From the NCBI GenBank assembly GCA_964482435.1, contig CAYZXL010000042.1, forward strand, positions 1 through 39,904: 39,904 bases of DNA, in the 5' to 3' direction. The DNA comes from CAYZXL01 sp964482435 (lineage in GTDB: Bacteria > Auribacterota > JABMQX01). Positions 8,234 to 15,755 of this stretch are shown piece after piece. The notes under the pieces were generated by a model, which did not search any database, had not been told where the DNA came from, and was given only the letters and a program-made list of their open reading frames with translations. Position 1 is the stretch's first letter, and each line of letters opens with the position of its first letter. The position numbers were made by a program, and so were the translations under genes.

Positions 8234-8824
8234 ATGTTCAACCTGACGAGAGGAGAGGAGCTGACGGCCTTGATTGCCGTCTCGCTTGTAGGGCTGGCGG
8301 TGGCGGTTGCCTGCCTTGTCAGAGGAGACAGGGGCACCACCGAGGAGATTCCTCTGAACAAGTCTGACGAGACAGCCGTCCAACAGAATAGGAGAGTGGC
8401 CGAGCCAAAGTTGCCGTCGGCTGCCTCCACGCAGACTCGGAGGAGTGCAGTCGGTCAGCCGCCAGTTGGGTCGAGCGTCGCAGGCGCAGGCGGCCCCGCG
8501 CAGCCAAAGACAGATTTCAGCACGGGTGCGGGAATTCCTTCGGGTCGTTTCGTCAGCGGAGAGGGCATGGTCAGTCCGGGCACGAGAGTGTCGCCTCAGG
8601 GAGCGGGAGCCGCCTCATCGCCAACGGGCACGGCCAAAATTAACGTGAACATCGCCGACCAAAAGGAACTGGAATCTCTGCCCGGCATCGGCCCAACGCT
8701 TGCCAGTAGAATTATTGAGTTTCGGGAAAAGCGAAAGTTCCAGAAGGTTGACGACCTCATTGCGGTCAGGGGCATTGGCCCGAAGACCCTCGAGAAAATC
8801 CGTGACCTCGTTTGCGTGAAATGA
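8234..8824 (+). CDS. ComEA-like membrane-anchored helix-hairpin-helix protein
   Basis: The 196-residue protein has an N-terminal transmembrane segment (about residues 10-28, TALIAVSLVGLAVAVACLVR), a low-complexity Gly/Ser/Pro linker to about residue 135, and a C-terminal ComEA-type domain. The latter carries two helix-hairpin-helix motifs, LPGIGPTLASRIIEFREK and VRGIGPKTLEKIRDL, preceded by the typical INVNIADQKELESL start. ComEA proteins bind double-stranded DNA at the outer face of the inner membrane during uptake. The architecture fits that role, but similar proteins occur in non-competent bacteria and no other competence gene is in view. A GGGGGG Shine-Dalgarno lies upstream. Confidence 0.9.
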   Translation: MFNLTRGEELTALIAVSLVGLAVAVACLVRGDRGTTEEIPLNKSDETAVQQNRRVAEPKLPSAASTQTRRSAVGQPPVGSSVAGAGGPAQPKTDFSTGAGIPSGRFVSGEGMVSPGTRVSPQGAGAASSPTGTAKINVNIADQKELESLPGIGPTLASRIIEFREKRKFQKVDDLIAVRGIGPKTLEKIRDLVCVK

Positions 8825-8885
8825 GGGATGAAGGGTGTGGCTGCGAATCGGTGGCAGATTTGGAGACTCGACCTCAGCTCTTCTC

Positions 8886-8964
8886 GTGGCACGGGCGTCT
8901 CGCCCGTGGTTGGAGTTGGGTCCCGCCTTCGGCGGGATTGACATGGGCAAGATGCCCATGCCAC
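8886..8964. repeat. cloverleaf-like intergenic repeat (three hairpins in an outer stem)
   Basis: An outer stem GTGGCA (8886-8891) / TGCCAC (8959-8964) encloses three hairpins, each with a three-base loop: CACGGGCG/CGCCCGTG (8890-8908), TCCCGCC/GGCGGGA (8921-8937) and CATGGGCA/TGCCCATG (8942-8960). The outer arms overlap the hairpin ends by one or two bases. Similar GTGGCACGGGC...GCCCATGCCAC elements are familiar from planctomycete-like genomes (from memory). It sits between the ComEA-like gene and the secreted-protein gene, and the rest of 8825-9113 shows no gene. Confidence 0.7.
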
Positions 8965-9113
8965 CAAAATACAGCCGCACCCGGAATGAACTGGCATGAC
9001 CCGCTGCGCAAGAAGGAGCAGCCCGACGACACGAAAAAGCGGGACGGGGACAGCTTTGTGCCGCGCGCTCTTCTTCAGGATGAGCCGCGTCTTCAGATGT
9101 TGACAGGATGAAA

Positions 9114-9809
9114 ATGCAGATGCTCCTGGGAAAATGGTTTGCGTTTCTGCCGATGCTGGCCGTTGCTGCAACCGCAACGACGCCCGAGTCCTGGCGACTG
9201 ATAGACCGATTCAAAGACGTTCCCGTCGGCGAGTGGGTTCGGCTGAAGTACACGGGCGGTTCGGAGCATCTCCTCCTCGTCGCAGATAGAGGCGATAAGA
9301 CGGTCACCCTGGAAGAAAGAGTCCAGGAGGAAGGTTACCTGACGAGCTGGTCGCAGATCGTCATTGATTTCGAGAAAAAGGGGCCGGTCGCCGTCAGAGA
9401 AAGGATGCCCGACGGGCAAATACGCGAAGTTCCTGTCGAGGGGGAAGAATCTTCGCTCGGCGAGGAGCTTCGAGCGCTGCTGACAGCGCGGTTCCGCCGG
9501 GACCCCGGCATGGAAGTCGTGGTCGTCCCCGCCGGAAGATTTTCCTGCAAGGTCTATCGCGGGGTTTACGACGACAAGTTTATCCAGATTTTCTTCTCGG
9601 ACAAAATCCCTCTCTATCCGGTTAAGGTCGTGATACCGGGATATGAGTTGACCATCCGCCTGGTTGCTTTCGGAAAAGGCATGGAATCGAGGTTTTCCCC
9701 GAAGGAAGAGAAACCAGCGACGAGCGAAGGTGCGAGCACGCCGGTCAGTGAACCTTTGGCCGCTCCACCGCCGGCTCCGGGGAATAGCTCCGAGGGAAAA
9801 ACCAGGTAA
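9114..9809 (+). CDS. predicted exported protein of unknown function
   Basis: I prefer the ATG at 9114 (231 aa), which is preceded by AGGA; an in-frame ATG at 9108 is the alternative. The N-terminus (MQMLLGKWFAFLPMLAVAAT) is a signal peptide with a likely cleavage around ATATT. The mature part is beta-rich with alternating hydrophobic and charged residues and a pattern reminiscent of lipoprotein-carrier or DUF-type periplasmic proteins (GEWVRLKYTGGSEH, then VIDFEKKGPVAVRERMPDG). The C-terminal 40 residues are a Pro/Ser/Ala-rich tail. It is followed after 58 bp by the ATPase and permease genes of an ABC system, so it may be a cargo, adaptor or regulator of that transporter. I do not recognise the family. 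Confidence 0.8.
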   Translation: MQMLLGKWFAFLPMLAVAATATTPESWRLIDRFKDVPVGEWVRLKYTGGSEHLLLVADRGDKTVTLEERVQEEGYLTSWSQIVIDFEKKGPVAVRERMPDGQIREVPVEGEESSLGEELRALLTARFRRDPGMEVVVVPAGRFSCKVYRGVYDDKFIQIFFSDKIPLYPVKVVIPGYELTIRLVAFGKGMESRFSPKEEKPATSEGASTPVSEPLAAPPPAPGNSSEGKTR

Positions 9810-9867
9810 CGTCAACACGCCTGAAAATCAATTTGTGCTTGGGCCACACGAAGGCGGCATTCGTCCC

Positions 9868-10548
9868 GTGATTAAGATTCGCTCTCTGACCAAAACATAC
9901 GTGAAAGACAAGGCAAGGCTCGTCGTCCTTGATCATGTTGACCTGGACATAGCCAGGAGCGAGTTTGTCATGATTTTGGGCGAATCCGGGTCGGGGAAGA
10001 CCACGCTTCTGAACATCCTTGGGACGATAGATACCGCCGACTCGGGTGAGATTCTCATCGAGGGATTCGGCGACATTCTTTCAGCGAGCGATAAGAGGCT
10101 TTCCGCCTACCGCAACAGCGTCGTCGGGCACATCTTTCAGACGTTCAATCTGAAGAAAATCTACACCGCTTATGCGAACGTCAAAGTGCCTCTTCTGTTC
10201 AGTGCCGTTTCGGTTGGCGACTCGGACAGAAGAATCATGCGTGCTCTTGAGCGTGTCGGCCTCGCCGAGCGAGCGCATTTCCGCCCGCCGGAGCTGTCAG
10301 AGGGGCAGTGCCAGCGCGTCGCCATCGCCAGGGCTATCGTGAACGAGCCATCAATCCTTCTCGCCGACGAGCCGACGGGCAACCTCGACCCAAAGACGGC
10401 CCGGAAAATCATGGAGCTTTTAGTGACCCTCAACAGGGACGACGGCGTAACGCTCCTTATGGTGACCCACGATGTCTCGATGCTCCAGTACACGCAGAAA
10501 ACGGTTGCTCTCGAGGGAGGCAAAATCGTTGTGAAGGAGAAACCATAG
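9868..10548 (+). CDS. ABC transporter ATP-binding protein, LolD/MacB type
   Basis: The frame is open further upstream, but homology begins at the GTG at 9868 (226 aa, VIKIRSLTKTYVKD); a GTG at 9835 is possible. All nucleotide-binding motifs are present: Walker A GESGSGKTT, Q-loop (GHIFQTFNL), Walker B ILLADEPTGNLD and the switch histidine in MVTHD. The signature reads LSEGQ instead of LSGGQ, a substitution in the loop that contacts ATP across the dimer. The EPTGNLD form and short length place it with LolD/MacB/FtsE-type ATPases, which power mechanotransmission by FtsX-like permeases, here the gene at 10646. Substrate unknown: lipoprotein release, peptide efflux or envelope signalling are all possible. 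Confidence 0.92.
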   Translation: MIKIRSLTKTYVKDKARLVVLDHVDLDIARSEFVMILGESGSGKTTLLNILGTIDTADSGEILIEGFGDILSASDKRLSAYRNSVVGHIFQTFNLKKIYTAYANVKVPLLFSAVSVGDSDRRIMRALERVGLAERAHFRPPELSEGQCQRVAIARAIVNEPSILLADEPTGNLDPKTARKIMELLVTLNRDDGVTLLMVTHDVSMLQYTQKTVALEGGKIVVKEKP

Positions 10549-10645
10549 GAGGCGTCGCCAGCGAGCAGGAGTCGTGCCCGCGCCGACGATAGTCTGGCTT
10601 GTGTTTCCGGTATTTGCGCCAGGACCGTGACCGGGAAGGAAAACA

Positions 10646-11980
10646 ATGGTCTGGAAAAACCTGCTATTCATATCGGTCAGAGACCTGTTCGCCAGGAAAG
10701 GCAGACTTTTGCTGACGATGGTCGGAATCACGGTCGGCGTGGCGTCCCTTCTCTTCCTTCTTTCTCTGACTGCGGCAATCAAGAAAAAAGTCATCACGGA
10801 AGTCCTCGGGACTATTCCCGAAACGGAGCTCGACGTGATGCCTGCGGAAGTTGATATCGGGCCGCTGCGGATTCCAAAAGCAAACGCCCCGACCCTCGAC
10901 GCGAAGAAAATTAAAGAAATCAAGCGATCGGTTCCCGGCATCAAGAAAATCTATGGAATAGAATCCCTCGATTTGCCCGCGGAGATCGAGGGGACGTTCA
11001 AGGTCGAAGTCCCTATTATCAAGACCGAGGTTCCAATAACGGGATTCAGCACCGACTGCGGCGTGTCGGGGATGCCGCGAGAGCTTCTGCTCGACGGGCT
11101 GGACCGCCCGGAGGAGTTCGTGTTCCGCGGAGACAAAGGTCCGGTTCCGATTGTTCTTTCGACGCACCTGGTCGAGATGTACAACATGCATTTCGCCAAG
11201 GCGATGAAGATGCCAAAGGTCAGCGGCAATTGGATCCGCCAGCAGGAGTTCGACCTCACCATAGGCGAGTCCGGCGTGATAAAGGGTGGCGGAGCAAAGC
11301 TCCTCATAGGTCCCTTCGCGTGCAAGGTGGTTGGCGTATCGCGGCGGGCGCCCATATGGAGCATCTCCGTTCCGCCTCCCTACGTTGGTTACTGGAAGAA
11401 GCTCTATTTCAAGGAGGAAAAGGAGACCGTCTATCAAAAAGCGGTCATCTTCGCGGAATCCGTCAACCTCGTCGAGGGGATGGAGGCGAAGCTGAAGAAG
11501 ATGGGATTCGACGTGGTGACGAACAGGGAGACCATCTCCAAAATCAACACCGCCTCGACGGTCATCAATGCCCTCGTGATTTTGCTCGGTGTCATCATTC
11601 TCCTCATCTCTTCGGCGAGCATCATCAATATCCTGACAATGTCGGTGTACGAGGAAGCGACTGACATCGCCATTCTCCGCTCCGTCGGGGCGAGAAAATC
11701 GCACGTCCGCGGTATCTACTTCTTGAAGGCTGGATTTATTGGTCTGATGGGCGCACTCGAGGGGCTGCTTATTGGCTTCGTGGCAATCCAGGTTATCAAC
11801 CACCTCGCCCAGAAATACCTGCAAAACCTCCCTTATCGCCCGGACACGTTCTTCCTTCCATCGGTGTCTCTGGCGGCGGTATGTTTCTTCGTGGGGTTGG
11901 CGTTCAGCCTTGCGGCGGGTGTCATCCCGGCGAACATCGCTGCATCCCTCAATCCGTCCAAGGTGCTGCGGGAAGGGTAG
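10646..11980 (+). CDS. FtsX/MacB-like ABC transporter permease
   Basis: The 444-residue protein has the MacB topology: one transmembrane helix near the N-terminus (LLTMVGITVGVASLLFLLSL), a periplasmic domain of about 270 residues, and three C-terminal helices (about residues 310-335, 360-390 and 405-430). The cytoplasmic coupling segment (ATDIAILRSVGARKSHVRGIYF, split by the helices) is typical of FtsX-like permeases that pair with LolD/MacB ATPases. The ATPase gene ends 97 bp upstream. Start has a GGGAAGG Shine-Dalgarno. No HlyD-type adaptor is adjacent, so this looks like a two-gene mechanotransmission or lipoprotein-handling system rather than a complete MacAB pump. The nearby secreted protein at 9114 may be its partner. 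Confidence 0.92.
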   Translation: MVWKNLLFISVRDLFARKGRLLLTMVGITVGVASLLFLLSLTAAIKKKVITEVLGTIPETELDVMPAEVDIGPLRIPKANAPTLDAKKIKEIKRSVPGIKKIYGIESLDLPAEIEGTFKVEVPIIKTEVPITGFSTDCGVSGMPRELLLDGLDRPEEFVFRGDKGPVPIVLSTHLVEMYNMHFAKAMKMPKVSGNWIRQQEFDLTIGESGVIKGGGAKLLIGPFACKVVGVSRRAPIWSISVPPPYVGYWKKLYFKEEKETVYQKAVIFAESVNLVEGMEAKLKKMGFDVVTNRETISKINTASTVINALVILLGVIILLISSASIINILTMSVYEEATDIAILRSVGARKSHVRGIYFLKAGFIGLMGALEGLLIGFVAIQVINHLAQKYLQNLPYRPDTFFLPSVSLAAVCFFVGLAFSLAAGVIPANIAASLNPSKVLREG

Positions 11981-12029
11981 GAGGCGAAGGCGCTCGCCCA
12001 TTCCCAGAAGTGGCAGCTCGATCCCTCCG

Positions 12030-12590
12030 TTACGTGGCGCGGCCGAGGTATTCGCCGGTCCGTGTATCAACCAGGACCACGTCGCCCACTTTGACAAAAA
12101 GTGGAACCTGGACGACCAGGCCGGTCTCCAGCGTGGCTGGCTTCGTGTTGGTGCTCACAGAATCGCCCTTCACCCCGGGGGCTGTCTCCACGACCTTCAA
12201 CGAAACCTGCGTCGGCAACTCCAGCGTCAGAATGTTCCCTTCGTGGAATTCCGCCTCTAACTCCAGCCCTTCGGTGAGATACTGGCTGTTCGTCCCGACG
12301 ACTTCTGCTGAGACCGTAACGGTGTTGTAGTCCTCCAGGTCCATGAAGTGGAAGTGATCGCCGTCCCTGTAAAGGAAATGGAGCTTTCTTGGCTCAAGAG
12401 CCACGTCCTCGATGGTCTCCGTGGAGCGGAATCTCCGCTTAATGATCTTACCCGTTCGCAAGTTTCTCAGGGTCGCCTGGACGTATCCGCGCCAGTTCCC
12501 CGGCGTGATGTGCAGGAAATCGTTCACGACGAACATCTCATTGTCAATCTTGACTATCATCCCATTTCGTATGGAAGTTACTGTGATCAA
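12030..12590 (-). CDS. efp: elongation factor P with an atypical tip loop
   Basis: The 186-residue protein is a full three-domain EF-P, which relieves ribosome stalling at polyproline. The KOW-like N-domain, the central OB domain (LRNLRTGKIIKRRFRSTETIEDVALEPRKL in segments) and the C-terminal domain with TGLVVQVPLFVKVGD and the VDTRTGEYL end are all clear. The tip loop reads HITPGNWRGY: the position normally held by the modifiable lysine or arginine (PGK or PGR) is Asn32. The start is TTG with a perfect AAGGAGGT Shine-Dalgarno seven bases upstream (12598-12605). It is the last minus-strand gene after the NtrB/NtrC pair, 82 bp downstream of it. No EpmA/EpmB or EarP gene is seen here. Confidence 0.96.
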   Translation of the reverse strand: MITVTSIRNGMIVKIDNEMFVVNDFLHITPGNWRGYVQATLRNLRTGKIIKRRFRSTETIEDVALEPRKLHFLYRDGDHFHFMDLEDYNTVTVSAEVVGTNSQYLTEGLELEAEFHEGNILTLELPTQVSLKVVETAPGVKGDSVSTNTKPATLETGLVVQVPLFVKVGDVVLVDTRTGEYLGRAT

Positions 12591-12597
12591 TCTCTCT

Positions 12598-12605
12598 ACC
12601 TCCTT
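12598..12605 (-). promoter_or_regulatory. perfect Shine-Dalgarno that fixes a TTG start for efp
   Basis: The minus strand reads AAGGAGGT, then seven bases, then TTG ATC ACA. The next ATG in frame is at codon 11, inside the conserved domain, so the TTG at 12590 must be the start. Confidence 0.8.
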
Positions 12606-12672
12606 CAGCCCTGATTTTATTCAAAAGGTTATGGGTTACGTGATTGTTCCGTCGGCGCAGCGGCCGAGACAT

Positions 12673-14091
12673 TTAGCCGGGCGGCATGTCCTGCCGGCTG
12701 AGATTAATGGCATACTCGTTGAGTTTCCGATGCAGCGTTCGGCGGCTGATGTTCAAAATCCGAGCCGTCCTCGAGATGTTGTTATCGTTATTCCGCAGAG
12801 TCTCCTGAATCAAGAGTTTTTCTGCGTCCTGGAGGGAAGTCCCCGCCGGAAGAAGGATTTTCGGCCCGGGAGTCTCCGCAGCCTCCCGTGGCGAAACGAC
12901 GACCTCCTTCTCCTTAGGTGGACGGCGAATGGTCGGCGGAAGCTGCGCCAGCTCGATCGTCTCTCCCGGACAGAGCACGAGGAGGCTTTCAATCACGTTT
13001 CTCAATTCGCGCACGTTCCCCGGCCAGTCGTGGCCGATAAGGGAGTCGAGCACATCGGGGGAAATGGACCTTACGTTTTTGTTGTTCTCGACGCATAACT
13101 CTGCGAGGAACACCTTGACGAGGAGTGGAATGTCTTCCTTCCTCTCCCTCAACGGCGGGACTTTTAGGGTTACTACGTTGAGCCTGTAGTAGAGGTCCTC
13201 TCGAAACCGTCCAGCCTCTACGAGCTTTCGCAGGTCGCTGTTGGTCGCGGTAATCAGCCGCACGTCGACTTTGATCGTCCTAATTCCGCCGACCCGCTCG
13301 AACTCCCACTCCTCCAAGAATCGCAAAAGCTTCACCTGGATGTCACGGTCAATTTCGCTCACCTCGTCGAGAAAGAGGGTCCCGCCATCGGCCCTCTCGA
13401 ACCTTCCCGGCTTGCTTGCAATGGCACCCGTGAAGGCGCCTTTCTCGTGTCCAAAGAGTTCGCTTTCCAATAGCGATTTGGACAGAGCCGCGCAATGAAC
13501 TGCAATAAACGGCTTGTCTCGTCGCGGGCTGATGTTGTGGATGGCGTTGGCGATGAGTTCCTTTCCGACGCCGCTTTCACCGACGATGTGAACCGTCGCC
13601 TTCGTGGGAGCAACCTGCCGAATCGTCTCGAACACCCCCTTCATAGCCGCCGAATTTCCGAGGATGTTCTCGAAGCCATAGTTCTTCTGAAGTCGCTCCC
13701 TGAGCATCACGTTTTCGGCGCGGAGGCGCGTGCTGGCAAGAGCGCGGCTGACACGGCTCTCCAGCTCGTCGAGGTTCACTGGCTTCGTCAGGTAGTCGTA
13801 GGCGCCTTGCTTCATCGCCTCGACCGCCGTCTCGACACTGCCATAGGCGGTAAGCATGATGATTTGCGTCTCGGGGCTGATTTGCCGGGCTGCTTTGATC
13901 AGCTGGAGTCCGTCCATTCCCGGCATTCGGAGGTCCGTCAGCATCAGGTCAATGTCGCCCGCCCTCATCGCTTCGATGGCTTCGGAGGCGCTGGCTGCCA
14001 GCCGGACCTCGTAACCGAGAGGTTGAAGGCTGCGCTGCAATCCTTCTCTCGTGTTCTTTTCGTCGTCAACGACGAGAATCGTGGCTTTCAC
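12673..14091 (-). CDS. NtrC-family sigma54-dependent response regulator
   Basis: The 472-residue protein has a receiver domain (residues 4-118) with acidic pocket D9/D10, phosphoacceptor D53 (LMLTDLRMP) and the conserved Lys of LTKP. The AAA+ domain (about 145-310) has Walker A GESGVGKE, the sigma54-contacting GAFTGA loop, Walker B GGTLFLDE and a conserved arginine region (REDLYYRLNV). A Fis-type helix-turn-helix closes it (NNISRTARILNISRRTLHRK). It should activate sigma54 promoters by ATP hydrolysis when phosphorylated. It overlaps the histidine kinase gene by 26 bp, which indicates a co-expressed pair. Because an exosortase locus starts 660 bp away on the other strand, and PrsR-like sigma54 regulators commonly accompany such loci, that locus is a plausible target (inference). 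Confidence 0.95.
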   Translation of the reverse strand: MKATILVVDDEKNTREGLQRSLQPLGYEVRLAASASEAIEAMRAGDIDLMLTDLRMPGMDGLQLIKAARQISPETQIIMLTAYGSVETAVEAMKQGAYDYLTKPVNLDELESRVSRALASTRLRAENVMLRERLQKNYGFENILGNSAAMKGVFETIRQVAPTKATVHIVGESGVGKELIANAIHNISPRRDKPFIAVHCAALSKSLLESELFGHEKGAFTGAIASKPGRFERADGGTLFLDEVSEIDRDIQVKLLRFLEEWEFERVGGIRTIKVDVRLITATNSDLRKLVEAGRFREDLYYRLNVVTLKVPPLRERKEDIPLLVKVFLAELCVENNKNVRSISPDVLDSLIGHDWPGNVRELRNVIESLLVLCPGETIELAQLPPTIRRPPKEKEVVVSPREAAETPGPKILLPAGTSLQDAEKLLIQETLRNNDNNISRTARILNISRRTLHRKLNEYAINLSRQDMPPG

Positions 14092-15268
14092 TTTCTCCCT
14101 CGCGGCTCGCGGAGGAATCCTTCAACAGCTTGGTCTCTTTCCCGTGGACCGGCAGAGAAACGGAGACCGTCGTTCCTTTTCCTTCCTCACTCGTCAGTTC
14201 AACCGCTCCGGCGTGATCCTTGATTATTTTATAAACAATCATCAAGCCCAGACCGGACCCCTGCTCTTTCGTCGTGTAAAAGGGTTCAAAGACCCTGTTG
14301 AGCCTGTCCTTCGGTATGCCCACGCCATTGTCCGAGAACTTCACTTCCACGTGAGAATCTCGTAGCGCCGTCGAAACCCGTAGCACGCCACCCCGCGGCA
14401 TCGCTTGAATGGCATTCTTGATGATGTTGAAAAACGCCTGGCGAATCTCCGCCTCGTCCATCAGCGCTAAAGGAATTCGGGAATCGTAATGCTTCTCGAT
14501 GGCGATCCCTTGACCCGAAATCTCAAAATACATGAAATCGAGAACGCTTTCCACGAGGTTGTTGACGTTCACTTCCTTGTAGTTGGGTTGCGTCGGGCGA
14601 ATCGCCCCCAGGAATCGCCGAACAACGTCGTCGAGGCGGTCTATCTCGCTCTTGGCGACCTGGAAGGTGCTCATGAGCTTTTCGCGGGTTTTCTTCGGAA
14701 GACGCCGAATCTCCCGCTCCAGAAGCTGCATGTGAATCGCCAGGGAATTCAGGGGATTTCCGATCTCGTGTGCCACACCCGCCGCCAGAGTGACGAGAGC
14801 CTCCAGCTTCTCTGACTGAAACGATTCGTTCTGCCGACGCTTTTCGGCGGTGACGTCGCGAAGGATCACAAGTGTTCCACTGGGTCGGCCCTCGTCAACC
14901 CGGTAGGGGACCATGTTCACCCTCAGGACCATGTGCTTTGGATGCCGTGCTTCAACCTCCTGGTCCGTCACGGATCTCCTGTCGCTCAGACCCTTCTCAA
15001 AAAGCTCCGAGAGCCGCGGGTCCGCAACGTAGCCCAGAAGCCGTTTCGCAACGGGGTTTCTCTGCGAAATGCCGAGAATCTCCCTGGCAGCCGCATTCAG
15101 GAAGACAATCCGCCCCTCCTGGTCCGCGACGAGAATCGCGTCGGATACCGATTGGAAGATGGACCACAGCAAGGTCGTCTGCCGGCACAGGTTCTGGAAA
15201 TAACCCTGAGCCCGGGCAGAGTCAATTTTGTCGAGGCGGTCGGCAACTTTATCCCAGAATGTCTTCAT
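14066..15268 (-). CDS. soluble NtrB-like PAS sensor histidine kinase
   Basis: I chose the ATG at 15268 (400 aa); a TTG at 15382 would add 38 residues. There is no transmembrane segment, so it senses an intracellular signal. A PAS domain spans about 35-140 (ILVADQEGRIVFLNAAAREI). The HisKA motif AHEIGNPLNSLAIHM holds the phosphorylated His167. The ATPase domain has an N box (NIIKNAIQAMP), G1 (DNGVGIP), F box (FEPFYTTKEQ) and G2 (GSGLGL). The short N-terminal coiled segment (FWDKVADRLDKIDSARAQGY) resembles the leader found in other NtrB-like kinases. It overlaps and is upstream of the NtrC-like regulator, its obvious partner. Confidence 0.93.
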   Translation of the reverse strand: MKTFWDKVADRLDKIDSARAQGYFQNLCRQTTLLWSIFQSVSDAILVADQEGRIVFLNAAAREILGISQRNPVAKRLLGYVADPRLSELFEKGLSDRRSVTDQEVEARHPKHMVLRVNMVPYRVDEGRPSGTLVILRDVTAEKRRQNESFQSEKLEALVTLAAGVAHEIGNPLNSLAIHMQLLEREIRRLPKKTREKLMSTFQVAKSEIDRLDDVVRRFLGAIRPTQPNYKEVNVNNLVESVLDFMYFEISGQGIAIEKHYDSRIPLALMDEAEIRQAFFNIIKNAIQAMPRGGVLRVSTALRDSHVEVKFSDNGVGIPKDRLNRVFEPFYTTKEQGSGLGLMIVYKIIKDHAGAVELTSEEGKGTTVSVSLPVHGKETKLLKDSSASREGESESHDSRR

Positions 15269-15382
15269 GGACGAGAACTGCAAATCAAAGTCAGCGCCCC
15301 ACGGAAATTCTTCGTCGAGCAGCTTCCTCGCGTAACAAATAGTAGGCCCCTCCCACGAAGACTTCAAGGCGAAAGTTGCCAA

Positions 15383-15552
15383 ACAAGGAATGCCTCAGTA
15401 GAGAACACAGAGAATGAAAGCGGCGACCGCCCCCCCTTTGCGACCTCCGCGTGCTCTGCGGTTGTACATTTCAGTCCCTGGTTGTGGCGGTCCTGCGATT
15501 ACGCGGGAACTCTGCCGCCCACAACTGAGGAGTCAAATGACCCGCGGGAATG
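15383..15552. repeat. intergenic region with a degenerate CTCTGCGG-type repeat
   Basis: Bases 15398-15412 (TAGAGAACACAGAGA) face 15441-15464 (CGACCTCCGCGTGCTCTGCGG), which looks like one copy of the dispersed 'ACACAGAG...CTCTGCGGTGAG' family, also seen at 4850-4882 and 38466-38495. No gene is supported between the kinase and the exosortase. Confidence 0.4.
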
Positions 15553-15581
15553 TTTGAATTTCGCAGCTATAGCGATATGAT
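15553..15581 (+). promoter_or_regulatory. putative sigma70 promoter for exosortase-epsI
   Basis: TTTGAA (15553-15558), a 17-base spacer and TATGAT (15576-15581) lie about 175 bases upstream of the exosortase start. It is the best plus-strand match in the gap. No clear sigma54 (-24/-12 GG-GC) element was found by eye. Confidence 0.35.
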
Positions 15582-15755
15582 ATGCGGGAGTTTTTGAGAC
15601 ACGCGGTATCGAGAGAGGGGCGGCCGCTACCTGCGCCCGTCCAAAACAGCCCCGAATAAGAAGGACCGCCGTCATGAGAACCACCGACCGGTTGCCGTAC
15701 GCACCGGTTGCGGACTGTGCGGTCCCGGAAGAGACGCCTTTTCTCGGTCGGACAA

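Noticed and set aside
8886..8964. Could the cloverleaf be a tRNA gene?
   Set aside because: It lacks the conserved tRNA T-loop GGTTCGAATCC, D-loop GG pair and acceptor CCA context, and its three-base loops are too small.
10664..12097. 477-codon antisense ORF across the permease gene
   Set aside because: It is a low-complexity shadow of the permease frame and overlaps the end of efp; no family features.
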